64,000 nucleotides of DNA from Methylotenera sp. (GTDB taxonomy: Bacteria; Pseudomonadota; Gammaproteobacteria; Burkholderiales; Methylophilaceae), in assembly GCA_013141075.1 (NCBI GenBank), contig JABFRQ010000005.1:1-64000 (forward strand). Reading direction: 5' to 3'. Of the stretch, positions 17,487 to 28,060 are shown piece by piece. How positions within the stretch are numbered: position 1 is the first letter of the stretch; the number at the start of each line of letters is the position of its first letter. A program made the position numbers and the translations under genes. The notes below the pieces were generated by a model. The model saw only the letters and a list, made by a program, of their open reading frames with translations, made no database searches and had not been told where the DNA came from.

Positions 17487-18763
17487 CGATGACACACAAA
17501 ACAAATAAATGGATCAGCCGAATATTCATAATTGCGAAATTGATTTCCCGCAACAATGTTTTAAATAAGTATTTACTTGTTCTTATATTGCTTCTAAATG
17601 CAACGGCAGCTAACGCTGAAGTTGAGTTAAGAAGTTTACAGTTTAGAAAAGAGTACATTAGTGGCAATGCTAACTCTAAACTGCCCGATGGCAAAAGCTA
17701 TAGTGTTCGGCTTGCTCAATCTTATGACGAAACTAACCGTATTCCAGAAAACCCTTTTGGGCTGAGCTGGTGCCCGTTATTGCGTGATGAAGGACCTTCG
17801 TTAATGCCCTTACAAGTGAAAATTCGGGCAGAAAAACTAGCTAAAGATGAAGTGAGCTGGGGTGAATGTAATTGGTCATTTCGTGCACAATCGACTTTGA
17901 AGTTTGTTAAATCCTTGTCTAGCGACCTTAAAGGCAGGAGTGTTCAAGATATTCTCAATGGTCAATATGCGGCTGGAGAACACTTCTTTTTTCTAGAAAA
18001 AAATGCCTTCGCCAAATATAAAGAAGTGTATGAGAAAGAAATTGCACCACTTGCTAATGACTTGGAAAGACGGAAAACATATAAGTTATCAAAATTTGAT
18101 GTCATTGGTATAGATGAGCTTGGCACTACTATGTACATCCCAAATTATAAAACCAGCGCCACTTTGGATAAGAAAGGGCAACTTACTTCTATAAGTAGTA
18201 CTGAACGTACTTACAAAATCATCAATAAAGCGGATGGAAATATTGATCGAATTATCTATGAATATCTGCCAAAAGCTAAGTCTGCTGATGTGCAAGCCGC
18301 TAACAATATTCCTACTGAAATAGAGTTAATGAAATTTAGTTATCGCGACAATGGCTTGCTTGAGAAGGTTATTTTTGATAAGGACACTGACCATGCTGCA
18401 GAATTTTCTTATGATGCAAAGCGTCACTGGGTTCAGATAATAAATGCTTGGCGCAAGACTTACAAACTTACTTACAATGACGAGGGCAGTTTAAAAGATA
18501 TGTTATGGCCCGATGAAACTATGGAGACCATTTTTTACAATGCTACAACAGGTCATGTTTCAGGATTTTTAGATAGAAATGGTTGTATGCTTACCTATAA
18601 ATTTGTTTATGGTAAAAATGAGCAAAATTACAAAACGTTTGAGACTAAAACCTGTAGCGGTAAAGTAATTCATGTGCGTGAATTTTCTTTGATTACCAAC
18701 GAAAATGGTGAGGAAAAAGAAAGTATCACAACGCTAGATGCGGAAGGACAAGTCAAGCGATAG
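17483..18763 (+). CDS. Secreted RHS/YD-repeat-like protein
   Basis: 426 residues with a hydrophobic segment near 30-45 (YLLVLILLLNATAANA) followed by the exported part. The region YSVRLAQSYDETNR...NPFGLSWCP resembles the opening of RHS proteins, where an S-Y-D start leads to a G-x-G-W-like block. The second half has loose YD-type repeats (FSYRDNGLLEKVIFD, FSYDAKRHWVQII, LTYNDEGSLKDM). It is much shorter than full RHS shells and carries no obvious toxin tip. It overlaps the JAMM-motif gene by 4 bp. Together the pair looks like an RHS-related system split into separate polypeptides. Function unknown. Confidence 0.55.
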   Translation: MTMTHKTNKWISRIFIIAKLISRNNVLNKYLLVLILLLNATAANAEVELRSLQFRKEYISGNANSKLPDGKSYSVRLAQSYDETNRIPENPFGLSWCPLLRDEGPSLMPLQVKIRAEKLAKDEVSWGECNWSFRAQSTLKFVKSLSSDLKGRSVQDILNGQYAAGEHFFFLEKNAFAKYKEVYEKEIAPLANDLERRKTYKLSKFDVIGIDELGTTMYIPNYKTSATLDKKGQLTSISSTERTYKIINKADGNIDRIIYEYLPKAKSADVQAANNIPTEIELMKFSYRDNGLLEKVIFDKDTDHAAEFSYDAKRHWVQIINAWRKTYKLTYNDEGSLKDMLWPDETMETIFYNATTGHVSGFLDRNGCMLTYKFVYGKNEQNYKTFETKTCSGKVIHVREFSLITNENGEEKESITTLDAEGQVKR

Positions 18764-19591
18764 CTCGATAGCGAAAATGCTTAAATTGGCATTGGAGGCA
18801 TAACATATTACAATTCTAGTGCCAAAATGACAGCATCCAACTTACAAACTCACCACTTACTTTAAGTCAATTCCTTCATTGATGTGGTTTGAATGACGCC
18901 TATCTGGAATCATGACAGGCCGGTTTGGGTCGAAACTTGCCCTACAACCCTTAAAATAAGCCACCCCAAAGAAGACACTCAACTATAAAAATCACTACAA
19001 ATTGATCTAAAACGAATGAAGAAAAAGTAGAAAACTAGTCCTGAATTAACTGAAAATCACAAGTATATCAATCAAATATACATGCGAAATATGCAATATA
19101 AATGCCTTGTAACTATGAAATAAGCACAAGATTATTGTCTTAAACTTACCAAAAATTGCAGTAATATCCATAGGTTATTGATGTGTAAAGTACCAAAAAT
19201 CCATCCCAAATCTATCGCATATTTACCACAAAATATTTGTAATCAGTAAGGACAGGATGCCAGATGTACTGCTCCGCAGTAATCTAGAGTTTCGCCAACT
19301 AGGTCGCTACGCGCCCGTCGCAGTCAACTCAGGGCTGCGCCCCGAGACCCATAATTACACCCACGGCATTTGTTACGTTATAATCAAATTCTGCTAACCA
19401 CTTTTATTAAAATAACTTTATCGTGGCTTACTACAGTTAAAACCAATTACACGGCGGTCACAAAAAAACTCGTCAAAATAAAGTCTTTTTCATTCTGCAA
19501 CTGCACGTAAGCAGGAAAATTTTCACAACAATCATTCGTAATGCATAATCACCATTAAGCAATTTAAAACGAACATAAACAGGATTTAACG
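18764..19591. other. 828-bp non-coding gap
   Basis: No gene seen. Mostly AT-rich; a GC-richer patch at 19255-19345 (ctgctccgcag, ggctgcgccccgag) differs from its surroundings and may be debris of a lost element. The stretch 18895-18955 (caggccggtttgggtcgaaa) resembles the remnant-like text near 4670. This gap separates the secreted-protein cluster from the restriction locus and is the most likely place for a junction between two acquired blocks. Confidence 0.4.
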
Positions 19592-21133
19592 ATGACAAGT
19601 ACCCAACAACGCGCAGAACTACAACGCCAAATTTGGCAAATTGCGAATGAGGTTCGTGGCTCAGTTGATGGTTGGGATTTTAAGCAGTATGTTTTAGGCA
19701 CTTTGTTCTATCGGTTTATCAGCGAAAACTTTGCCACTTACATTGAAGGCGGTGATGAAAGTGTTAAATATGCTGCACTTGGCGATGAAGTGATTACCGC
19801 AGAAATCAAAGACGATGCCATTAAAACCAAAGGGTATTTCATCTACCCTAGCCAGTTGTTTGTCAACGTTGCCAGCAACGCCAACAAGAATGAAAACCTA
19901 AACACAGACTTAGCCAAGATATTTTCAGCCATTGAAAGCTCAGCTAATGGCTACCCTTCCGAACAAGATATTAAAGGTTTGTTTGCTGATTTTGACACCA
20001 CCAGCAATCGCCTAGGGAACACTGTTACCGACAAAAATACCCGCTTAGCCGCAGTGCTAAAAGGTGTAGAAAAGCTAAGCTTTGGTCATTTTGAAGAAAA
20101 CAAAATCGACCTGTTTGGTGATGCTTACGAGTTTTTAATTTCTAACTATGCCGCCAATGCGGGTAAATCGGGTGGCGAGTTTTTCACCCCGCAAAAAGTT
20201 TCTAAGCTGATTGCGCAACTGGCCATGCACAAGCAAGCAACCGTAAATAAAATTTACGACCCAGCCGCAGGTTCAGGCTCGTTATTGTTACAAGCAAAAA
20301 AACAATTTGATGAACATGTTGTTGAAGAAGGCTTTTTTGGTCAAGAAATTAACCACACCACCTACAACCTTGCGCGTATGAATATGTTTTTGCACAACAT
20401 TAACTACGACAAATTTCATATGGCACTTGGTAACACACTGTTAGATCCACATTTTGGCGACGACAAACCGTTTGATGCGATTGTGTCTAATCCGCCCTAT
20501 TCTGTTAACTGGATTGGTAGCGACGACCCAACCCTTATCAATGATGAACGCTTTGCCCCCGCAGGTGTGTTAGCGCCTAAATCCAAAGCCGACTTTGCGT
20601 TTGTGCTCCATGCGCTGAGTTATTTATCCAGCAAAGGCCGCGCGGCCATTGTCTGCTTTCCTGGTATTTTTTACCGTGGCGGAGCCGAACAGAAAATCCG
20701 CCAATATTTGGTGGATAACAACTATGTAGAAACCATTATTTCTTTAGCGCCTAACTTGTTTTTTGGCACATCGATTGCCGTCACTATCTTGGTGCTTTCT
20801 AAACACAAAACCGACAACAAAACCCAGTTTATTGACGCCAGTGCATTGTTTAAAAAAGAAACCAATAACAACACGCTCACCGATAGCCATATTGAGCAAA
20901 TTATGGAGGTGTTTGATACTAAAAATAATGTTGAACACTTTGCAAAATCATTGGAAAACGCAGCAATAGCAGCTAATGATTACAACCTATCAGTAAGCTC
21001 CTATGTGGAAGCTAAAGACACCCGCGAAGTTGTGGAAATTGCCCAGCTCAATGCTGAGCTAAAAACCACTGTAGCCAAGATTGATAAGCTGCGCGCTGAG
21101 ATTGATGCGATTGTTGCGGAGATTGAAGCATGA
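19592..21133 (+). CDS. hsdM: Type I restriction-modification DNA methyltransferase HsdM
   Basis: 513 residues. An N-terminal helical domain is followed by an N6-adenine methyltransferase with the AdoMet-binding motif DPAAGSGS (223-230) and catalytic NPPY (300-303), then a C-terminal coiled coil (about 480-513) that contacts HsdS. It methylates adenines in the sequence chosen by HsdS and protects host DNA. It heads the operon hsdM-rhuM-hsdS-prrC-hsdR, overlapping rhuM by 4 bp. Family details (TAEL-bearing HsdS, PrrC partner) point to the type IC group. Confidence 0.95.
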   Translation: MTSTQQRAELQRQIWQIANEVRGSVDGWDFKQYVLGTLFYRFISENFATYIEGGDESVKYAALGDEVITAEIKDDAIKTKGYFIYPSQLFVNVASNANKNENLNTDLAKIFSAIESSANGYPSEQDIKGLFADFDTTSNRLGNTVTDKNTRLAAVLKGVEKLSFGHFEENKIDLFGDAYEFLISNYAANAGKSGGEFFTPQKVSKLIAQLAMHKQATVNKIYDPAAGSGSLLLQAKKQFDEHVVEEGFFGQEINHTTYNLARMNMFLHNINYDKFHMALGNTLLDPHFGDDKPFDAIVSNPPYSVNWIGSDDPTLINDERFAPAGVLAPKSKADFAFVLHALSYLSSKGRAAIVCFPGIFYRGGAEQKIRQYLVDNNYVETIISLAPNLFFGTSIAVTILVLSKHKTDNKTQFIDASALFKKETNNNTLTDSHIEQIMEVFDTKNNVEHFAKSLENAAIAANDYNLSVSSYVEAKDTREVVEIAQLNAELKTTVAKIDKLRAEIDAIVAEIEA

Positions 21134-22128
21134 GTAATGTGATTTTTTATACCACCGATGACGGAACTACCAAGATTGATTTGCGCTTGGAAAATGGTTC
21201 GGTTTGGTTGTCTCAATTAGAAATAGCCGAACTTTTTCAAACCACCAAACAAAATATCAGCAAGCACATTCAGGCCATTTATGATGAAAAAGAGTTAGAA
21301 GAAAAAGCAACTGTCAACCATGAGTTGACAGTTCAAAACGAAGGCAGCAGAGAGGTTTCACGCAATATTGCACTCTATAATCTTGATGTGATTTTGGCAG
21401 TTGGCTATCGTGTGCGTTCGGTTCGCGGGGTGCAATTTAGGCGATATGCTTCCACCGTTTTGAAAGAGTATCTCGAAAAAGGTTTTGCATTAAACGATGA
21501 CCGATTAAAAAATCTTGGTGGCGGTAGCTACTGGAAAGAACTACTTGATCGTATTCGTGACATTCGCTCCAGTGAAAAAGTCATGTACCGCCAAGTGCTG
21601 GAATTGTATGCGACGGCAACGGATTACGACCCCAACAGTGATGACAGCGTCACCTTTTTTAAAATAGTACAAAACAAACTGCACTATGCCGCCCACGGCC
21701 ATACAGCCTCAGAGGTGATTTACCTGCGTGTGGATAGCGACAAACCCTTTGCAGGTTTAACCAATTTTAAAGGTAGCCAGCCCACGCAAGCTGAAGTGAT
21801 GGTTGCCAAAAACTACCTCAGTGCGCAAGAGTTACGCGTGCTCAACAATCTGGTGTCGGCCTATTTTGATTTGGCAGAATTAAACGCCATAGAAGAACGT
21901 GAGATGCGCATGGCCGATTACATCAGCGAGCTAGATAAAATACTCTCAAGCACAGGGCGCAAATTACTCCCAAATGCTGGCAGCATCGCCCACGCGCAGG
22001 CAGAAACTAAAGCCAAAGTTGAATATAAAAAATACAAAGCCAAAACGCTTGAGCAAGTGGAAGAAGACTACCTAAAAACCATCAACGCTCTAGAATATAA
22101 AGCCAAAAATGAGAGCCGTAAAAAATGA
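21130..22128 (+). CDS. rhuM: RhuM-family protein
   Basis: 332 residues. The first 60 or so carry a winged-helix-like DNA-binding segment ([20 protein letters not shown]), followed by the family blocks [25 protein letters not shown] and [11 protein letters not shown]; the C-terminal part is helical and lysine-rich. RhuM proteins are often encoded inside type I R-M and defence islands, and their role is not settled. It overlaps hsdM (ATGA) and hsdS by 4 bp each, so it is translated as part of the operon. Confidence 0.85.
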   Translation: MSNVIFYTTDDGTTKIDLRLENGSVWLSQLEIAELFQTTKQNISKHIQAIYDEKELEEKATVNHELTVQNEGSREVSRNIALYNLDVILAVGYRVRSVRGVQFRRYASTVLKEYLEKGFALNDDRLKNLGGGSYWKELLDRIRDIRSSEKVMYRQVLELYATATDYDPNSDDSVTFFKIVQNKLHYAAHGHTASEVIYLRVDSDKPFAGLTNFKGSQPTQAEVMVAKNYLSAQELRVLNNLVSAYFDLAELNAIEEREMRMADYISELDKILSSTGRKLLPNAGSIAHAQAETKAKVEYKKYKAKTLEQVEEDYLKTINALEYKAKNESRKK

Positions 22129-23333
22129 TTACAATCATGGAACTTCTGCAAGGATTAGATGTGGAGTGGCCAGCGTTGGGAGATTTGGCAACATTGCGAC
22201 GCGGTAGAGTAATGTCAAAAGAATACCTTGCCGATAACGCAGGAGAATATCCTGTATACAGTTCACAAACAGCAAATAATGGCGAGATAGGAAAAATAGA
22301 TACTTTTGACGTTGATGGCCGATTTGTGAGCTGGACAACGGATGGAGCTAATGCAGGAACTGTTTTTTACAGAACTGGTAAGTTTTCAATTACTAATGTT
22401 TGTGGATTAATAAAGATTAATGATGAGTCTCGGTTAAATTATAAGTATTTGTATTACTGGCTAACAATCGAAGCTCAAAAGCATGTTTATGCTGGTATGG
22501 GAAATCCAAAACTTATGAGTCATCAGGTTGAGAAAATCCTTGTTCCAATCCCGTGCCGAGACAACCCAAAAAAATCACTAGAAATCCAAGCCGAAATTGT
22601 CCGAATTTTGGACAATTTCACGGAGCTTACAGCGGAGCTTACAGCGGAGCTTACAGCGGAGCTTACAGCACGGAAAAAACAATACAACTACTATCGCGAT
22701 CAGTTGTTAACTTTTGAAGAAGGTGAAGTTGAATGGAAACCTTTGGGGGAGGTTGGTGAATTTGTAAGAGGCAATGGTTTGCAGAAAAGTGATTTTACTG
22801 AGAGTGGTATAGGATGTATTCACTATGGTCAGATTTATACCTATTACGGGAATTTCGCATATCAAACCAAATCCTTTGTTTCACCGATATTGGCAACCAA
22901 GTTGAGAAAAGCACAGAAAGGCGATTTGATTATTGCAACTACCAGCGAAAATATTGAAGATGTCTGTAAACCATTGGTTTGGCTGGGTGAGGACGAAGTT
23001 TGTGTCAGCGGTGAAACCTATATTTTTAAGCATAATCAAAGCGCCAAGTATTTGGCTTATTATCTGCAAACCCCTATGTTTTTTGATTACAAAAAACAAA
23101 ATAGGACTGGGACAAAAGTTATTCGAGTGCATGGGGATAAGTTGGCAAAATTCCTCGTCCCTATTCCACCCCTCGCCGAACAAGAGCGCATCGTTGCCAT
23201 CTTAGATAAATTCGATGCGCTAACCAACTCCATCACCGAAGGTTTGCCGCGTGAAATTGAATTGCGCCAACAGCAATACGCGTATTATCGAGATCTGCTT
23301 TTGACCTTTCCAAAAGCAGAAGTAGAGGCATAG
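22125..23333 (+). CDS. hsdS: Type I restriction specificity subunit HsdS
   Basis: 402 residues with two target-recognition domains (about 10-150 and 200-345), each followed by a conserved helical spacer ([20 protein letters not shown] and [20 protein letters not shown]). The first spacer contains the TAEL repeat described separately. HsdS sets the sequence specificity of the HsdM2S methylase and HsdR2M2S nuclease; each half recognises one part of a bipartite site. The start overlaps rhuM by 4 bp, though an ATG at 22137 is also plausible. It is followed after 1 bp by prrC. Confidence 0.93.
   Translation: MITIMELLQGLDVEWPALGDLATLRRGRVMSKEYLADNAGEYPVYSSQTANNGEIGKIDTFDVDGRFVSWTTDGANAGTVFYRTGKFSITNVCGLIKINDESRLNYKYLYYWLTIEAQKHVYAGMGNPKLMSHQVEKILVPIPCRDNPKKSLEIQAEIVRILDNFTELTAELTAELTAELTARKKQYNYYRDQLLTFEEGEVEWKPLGEVGEFVRGNGLQKSDFTESGIGCIHYGQIYTYYGNFAYQTKSFVSPILATKLRKAQKGDLIIATTSENIEDVCKPLVWLGEDEVCVSGETYIFKHNQSAKYLAYYLQTPMFFDYKKQNRTGTKVIRVHGDKLAKFLVPIPPLAEQERIVAILDKFDALTNSITEGLPREIELRQQQYAYYRDLLLTFPKAEVEA
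22623..22670 (+). repeat. Four 12-bp repeats (TAEL) in the HsdS spacer
   Basis: The unit gagcttacagcg occurs four times head to tail (the last copy ends gca), encoding [16 protein letters not shown]. In the EcoR124 family two versus three TAEL repeats lengthen the spacer and change the gap between half-sites of the recognition sequence. Four copies is longer than either textbook form. Unit changes keep the frame, so repeat slippage would alter specificity rather than inactivate the gene. Confidence 0.9.
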
Positions 23334-23334
23334 C

Positions 23335-24447
23335 ATGGGTAAGTCGCTAACGGAAATTGCGCAGCAACTCAAAGATGCCAATAAAAAAGTTCAATTGATT
23401 TATGCTTTTAATGGCACAGGTAAAACGCGCTTGTCACGCGAATTTAAACAGTTAATCGCACCGAAAACCGATAGTGATGGCGATGTACAAGAATCAGAAT
23501 TAGCACAAAAGAAAATCCTTTATTACAGCGCATTTACGGAAGATTTGTTCTATTGGGACAATGATTTGGAGCTTGATGCTGAGCCGAAATTAAAAATACA
23601 GCCTAACGCTTTCACTAAATGGGTGCTTCAAGAGCAAGGTCAAGACCGAAATATTACTGCTACTTTTCAGCACTACACCAACGATAAATTAACGCCGCAT
23701 TTTAGCGATGATTTTTCTGAAGTCACCTTTTCTTTCGAGCGTGGCAATAATCAGCAAGAGTCAAACGTTAAAATTTCCAAAGGTGAAGAAAGTAACTTTA
23801 TTTGGAGTATGTTCTACTCGCTAATTGAGCTAATGATTTCTGAGTTAAATGTTGCTGAGCTTGCAAACCGATCAACTAACGTATTTAACAATTTAGAATA
23901 CGTTTTAATCGACGACCCAGTCAGTTCGTTAGATGAAAACCATTTGATTGAGTTGGCGGTAAGTTTGGCGACACTAATCAAATCTAGTAAATCAGATATA
24001 AAATTTATTATATCGACACACAATCCATTATTTTACAATGTTTTGTACAATGAGGTTGATGCCAAATTCGGCAATATTCTGAGACGGTATGAAGATGGAA
24101 CTTTTGACCTTGAGGAAAAGAAAGGCGATTCAAACCATAGCTTTTCATACCATTTATTTTTAAAGCGTACGCTTGAGCAAGCTATTTTGCAAAACGATAT
24201 TCAAAAATATCACTTCACGCTCCTGCGTAATTTGTATGAAAAAACTGCTAATTTTCTTGGATATCCTAGATGGTCGGATTTGTTGCCAGATGATAAGCAA
24301 GTTTACTTTCAGCGCATTATCAATTTCACGAGCCATTCAACTCTATCCAATGAAGCAGTTGCAGAGCCAACTGAACCAGAGAAGCAAATCGTCAAATTTC
24401 TACTTGATGATTTAACTAATAACTATCGCTTTTGGCAGCAGGTATAA
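23335..24447 (+). CDS. prrC: Anticodon nuclease PrrC
   Basis: 370 residues. An N-terminal ABC-type NTPase shows Walker A AFNGTGKT (24-31), signature SKGEES, Walker B/D-loop [13 protein letters not shown] and a switch histidine region ISTHNP. The C-terminal nuclease part has R298, E302 and H334; the R-x3-E spacing and the 32-residue step to His match the Arg320/Glu324/His356 triad of E. coli PrrC. PrrC is held silent by its type I R-M partner and, when a phage blocks restriction, cuts tRNA-Lys at the anticodon. The gene lies between hsdS and hsdR, the same place as in the EcoprrI locus, and is slightly shorter than the 396-residue E. coli protein. Intact as far as I can see. Confidence 0.93.
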   Translation: MGKSLTEIAQQLKDANKKVQLIYAFNGTGKTRLSREFKQLIAPKTDSDGDVQESELAQKKILYYSAFTEDLFYWDNDLELDAEPKLKIQPNAFTKWVLQEQGQDRNITATFQHYTNDKLTPHFSDDFSEVTFSFERGNNQQESNVKISKGEESNFIWSMFYSLIELMISELNVAELANRSTNVFNNLEYVLIDDPVSSLDENHLIELAVSLATLIKSSKSDIKFIISTHNPLFYNVLYNEVDAKFGNILRRYEDGTFDLEEKKGDSNHSFSYHLFLKRTLEQAILQNDIQKYHFTLLRNLYEKTANFLGYPRWSDLLPDDKQVYFQRIINFTSHSTLSNEAVAEPTEPEKQIVKFLLDDLTNNYRFWQQV

Positions 24448-24449
24448 AA

Positions 24450-27400
24450 ATGATTAACTACACCACACCCATCGCCGAATCAAATAACTTTATCGTGCTG
24501 GATAAATACACCAAGCATTGGCAAGTCAATCAGGCCTATCAAAGTGAATACGATTTAGAGGGTGAGTTTATCGCTGACTTGGAAAGCCAAGGTTATGAAT
24601 ATCTGCGAGATTTAAACACGCATGAGAAAATGCTGGCTAATGTGCAGGAGCACTTGCAAGCCTTGAATAATGTACAGTTTTTAGCGGGTGAATGGCAGCG
24701 CTTTGTTGAGGAGTATTTAGATAAGCCTAGCGATAACAGCATCGACAAAACACGCAAAATTCACGATAACTTTATCCACGATTTTGTGTTTGATGATGGG
24801 CATATTCAAAACATTTACCTATTGGATAAGAAAAAAATTGCCCGCAATAAAATACAGGTGATTAAACAGTTTGAACAAAAAGGCACACAGGCTAATCGTT
24901 ACGATGTCACCGTTTTGGTGAATGGTTTGCCATTAGTGCAAATTGAGCTGAAAAAACGCGGTGTGGCGATTCGAGAAGCCTTTAATCAACTACACCGCTA
25001 TAGCAAAGAAAGTTTTAATACAGATAATTCACTGTTTAAATATTTGCAGATTTTTGTGATTTCAAACGGTACAGATAGCCGTTATTTTGCCAATACCACC
25101 AAGCGCGATAAAAACAGCTTTGATTTCACCATGAACTGGGCGAAGTCTGACAACACCTTGATAAAAGACTTAAAAGATTTTACCGCGACGTTTTTTCAAA
25201 AAAACACCTTGTTGAATGTGCTGCTGCATTATTCGGTGTTTGACGTAAGCGATACTTTGTTGGTGATGCGCCCCTACCAGATTGCCGCGACCGAGCGCAT
25301 TTTGTGGAAAATAAACAGCGCGTATCAAGCGAAAAACTGGAGCACTACCGAAAGTGGCGGTTTTATTTGGCATACCACAGGTTCGGGCAAAACTTTAACC
25401 AGCTTTAAAGCAGCACGCTTGGCTACCGAGCTTGAGTTTATTGATAAAGTCTTTTTTGTGGTTGACCGTAAAGATCTCGACTATCAAACCATGAAAGAAT
25501 ATCAGCGCTTTTCGCCTGATAGCGTTAATGGTTCAGACAGCACCGCTGGGCTAAAGCGTAACCTTGATAAAAATGACAATAAAATTATTGTTACCACGAT
25601 TCAAAAACTAAACAACTTAATCAAAAGTGAAGGCGACTTGCCTATCTATAACAAGCAAGTGGTGTTTATTTTTGATGAGGCACACCGTTCGCAATTTGGT
25701 GAAGCCCAAAATAACTTAAAGAAAAAATTCAAAAAGTTTTACCAGTTTGGTTTTACGGGTACGCCTATTTTTCCACAAAACGCCTTGGGCGCTGAAACCA
25801 CTGCCAGCGTGTTTGGGCGCGAGTTGCATGCTTATGTGATTACTGACGCCATTCGTGATGAAAAAGTGCTGAAGTTTAAAGTGGACTACAACGATGTACG
25901 CCCACAGTTTAAGGCATTTGAAACTGAACAAGACGAGAAGAAACTCACGGCGGCAGAAAACAAACAAGCTTTATTACACCCCGACCGTATTCGAGAAATT
26001 TCGCAGTACATCTTAAATAATTTCAAGCAAAAAACGCATCGCCTACAAGCTAATGGTAAAGGCTTTAATGCCATGTTTGCCGTGAGCAGTGTGGATGCAG
26101 CCAAGCTGTACTATGCATCGTTTAAGAGTTTACAAAAGGATAGTAATAGGCCACTCAAGATTGCCACCATCTTTTCTTTTGCGGTCAATGAAGAACAAGA
26201 TGCCGTAGGGGATATTGTTGATGAAAGCTTCGAACTTATGGCAATGGATAGCAGCGCTAAAGAGCTTCTAAGTGCTGCGATTAATGACTATAACGCTATG
26301 TTTAAAACCAATTACGGCGTTGATAGCAATGCGTTTCAAAATTATTATCGCGACCTTGCCCTGCGGGTAAAAAATCAAGAAGTTGATTTGCTGATTGTAG
26401 TGGGCATGTTTTTAACGGGCTTTGATGCGCCCACTTTGAACACTTTGTTCGTGGATAAAAACCTGCGCTATCACGGATTGATGCAAGCGTATTCACGTAC
26501 TAACCGTATTTATGATGCCACCAAGACGTTTGGCAATATCGTCACATTCCGCAATTTAGAACAAGCCACCATTGATGCAATTACCTTATTTGGTGACAAC
26601 AACACCCAAAATGTGGTGCTGGAAAAAAGCTACAAAGAATACATGGAAGGCTTTACCGATGTGGCAACAGGTGAGGCGCGCCGCGGCTATTTGGACGTGG
26701 TGGCGGAGTTAAATCAACGCTTCCCTAACCCTGACGAAATAGTTAAAGAAAAAGATAAAAAGGACTTTGCTAAATTATTTGGTGAATATTTACGTGTTGA
26801 GAATGTGCTGCAAAATTACGACGAATTTGCTGGGTTAAAAGCCCTACAAACGCTAGATATGACTGATCCTACAGCATTAGAAGCGTTTAAAGCTAAGCAC
26901 TACATAAACGATGATGACTTGGCCGCTATGCAAGCGATTAAAGTGCCAGCCGAGCGCACCATCCAAGATTATCGTTCAACCTATAACGATATTCGCGATT
27001 GGCTCCGCCGTGAAAAAGCCGCCAACGATAAAGACGCCTCAACCATTGATTGGGATGATGTGGTTTTTGAGGTGGATCTGCTTAAATCACAAGAGATTAA
27101 TCTGGATTACATTCTGGAATTGATTTTTGAAAACAATAAAAAGCTTAAAGACAAAGCGACATTGGTTGAAGAGGTGCGTCGTTTAATTCGTGCCAGCATT
27201 GGCAACCGTGCCAAAGAAAGTTTAGTTGTAGATTTTATTAACCAAACCAACTTGGACAACATTCTCGATAAGGCCGGTATTATTGAGGCTTTCTTTACCT
27301 TTGCCCAAGCTGAACTACAACGAGAGGCCGAGGAATTAATTAGTGCTGAAAACCTAAATGAAGAAGCGGCTAAGCGTTATATCGCCGCATCGTTAAAGCG

Positions 27401-27551
27401 AGAATATGCCAGTGAAAATGGCACTGAACTCAATGCAATCCTTCCCAAAATGAGCCCGCTGAATCCACAATATTTAAGCAAAAAACAAAATGTTTTCCAA
27501 AAAATTGCTACCTTTGTTGAGAAATTTAAAGGCGTGGGTGGTAAAGTTTAA
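24450..27551 (+). CDS. hsdR: Type I restriction endonuclease subunit HsdR
   Basis: 1033 residues from the ATG at 24450, directly after the prrC stop; an in-frame ATG at 24432 inside prrC is less likely. The N-terminal nuclease shows the E-x-K core in QIELKKRG (about 164-171). The motor has Walker A TTGSGKT (about 310) and DEAH box [11 protein letters not shown] (about 407), then helicase motifs including [12 protein letters not shown] and QAYSRTNR. It translocates and cuts unmethylated DNA as part of HsdR2M2S. The C-terminal helical region (about 840-1030) docks onto HsdM. Confidence 0.95.
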   Translation: MINYTTPIAESNNFIVLDKYTKHWQVNQAYQSEYDLEGEFIADLESQGYEYLRDLNTHEKMLANVQEHLQALNNVQFLAGEWQRFVEEYLDKPSDNSIDKTRKIHDNFIHDFVFDDGHIQNIYLLDKKKIARNKIQVIKQFEQKGTQANRYDVTVLVNGLPLVQIELKKRGVAIREAFNQLHRYSKESFNTDNSLFKYLQIFVISNGTDSRYFANTTKRDKNSFDFTMNWAKSDNTLIKDLKDFTATFFQKNTLLNVLLHYSVFDVSDTLLVMRPYQIAATERILWKINSAYQAKNWSTTESGGFIWHTTGSGKTLTSFKAARLATELEFIDKVFFVVDRKDLDYQTMKEYQRFSPDSVNGSDSTAGLKRNLDKNDNKIIVTTIQKLNNLIKSEGDLPIYNKQVVFIFDEAHRSQFGEAQNNLKKKFKKFYQFGFTGTPIFPQNALGAETTASVFGRELHAYVITDAIRDEKVLKFKVDYNDVRPQFKAFETEQDEKKLTAAENKQALLHPDRIREISQYILNNFKQKTHRLQANGKGFNAMFAVSSVDAAKLYYASFKSLQKDSNRPLKIATIFSFAVNEEQDAVGDIVDESFELMAMDSSAKELLSAAINDYNAMFKTNYGVDSNAFQNYYRDLALRVKNQEVDLLIVVGMFLTGFDAPTLNTLFVDKNLRYHGLMQAYSRTNRIYDATKTFGNIVTFRNLEQATIDAITLFGDNNTQNVVLEKSYKEYMEGFTDVATGEARRGYLDVVAELNQRFPNPDEIVKEKDKKDFAKLFGEYLRVENVLQNYDEFAGLKALQTLDMTDPTALEAFKAKHYINDDDLAAMQAIKVPAERTIQDYRSTYNDIRDWLRREKAANDKDASTIDWDDVVFEVDLLKSQEINLDYILELIFENNKKLKDKATLVEEVRRLIRASIGNRAKESLVVDFINQTNLDNILDKAGIIEAFFTFAQAELQREAEELISAENLNEEAAKRYIAASLKREYASENGTELNAILPKMSPLNPQYLSKKQNVFQKIATFVEKFKGVGGKV

Positions 27552-27582
27552 TCCAAGTATTATATGAACTAGTCTCAATCTA

Positions 27583-27620
27583 ATCTGACAGACACCCTGA
27601 AAATTCGGTAACTGTCAGAT
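27583..27620. terminator. Inverted repeat between convergent hsdR and the next gene
   Basis: ATCTGACAG and CTGTCAGAT form a nine-base stem around a 20-base loop in the gap between hsdR (plus) and the gene at 27640 (minus). There is no T run, so it may be a weak bidirectional terminator or a protein-binding palindrome. Confidence 0.35.
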
Positions 27621-27639
27621 CAGGTCTGAGCTAATATAG

Positions 27640-28056
27640 CTAATCAAGTATTTTTTGATTGCTACCGATAATAGCTTCAATTTTTTCTGCTACTGACGAA
27701 AGTCCAGGCTCATTAAATTTCTTGGTTATTTCATCTAATAACTGAATCTTTCTATTCAAATGTTTAATGCATTCATCTTGCCGCTCATCAAGAAAATTAT
27801 GAAAATAGATACGTGAAGTTGATGCTTGCAACTTAAAGCCAATTTGATTAAGCAAAGCTGTGATTTTTTGGAATGAGTACCCTTGATGACGCATAAAATA
27901 TATGTCTGGCATTAATTCTTTAAAGGCGCAACGCTGAGAGCGTTCAGGATTCATGGTGAGTCCTGCCAGTTCAAGTGCTTGCTGTGCCGTGCTGAAATCA
28001 ACGTCACTTATTAAATGTCTGCGCGATTTAACTGCTGAATTTGTGTTCATTTTCAA
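27640..28056 (-). CDS. Hypothetical protein with helix-turn-helix-like segment
   Basis: 138 residues. The centre (QGYSFQKITALLNQIGFKLQASTSRIYF) looks like a helix-turn-helix of the kind found in small plasmid or element proteins; the C-terminal third is a probable helix. It lies 4 bp after the stop of the gene at 28061, so the two form an operon with 29044-29361. No family name assigned; DNA binding is inferred. Confidence 0.5.
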   Translation of the reverse strand: MKMNTNSAVKSRRHLISDVDFSTAQQALELAGLTMNPERSQRCAFKELMPDIYFMRHQGYSFQKITALLNQIGFKLQASTSRIYFHNFLDERQDECIKHLNRKIQLLDEITKKFNEPGLSSVAEKIEAIIGSNQKILD

Positions 28057-28060
28057 TCCT

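Noticed and set aside
22623..22670. TAEL repeats as an assembly stutter
   Set aside because: The repeats keep frame, encode a spacer known to vary in exactly this way in type IC HsdS proteins, and the last unit differs by one base, which argues for real copies.
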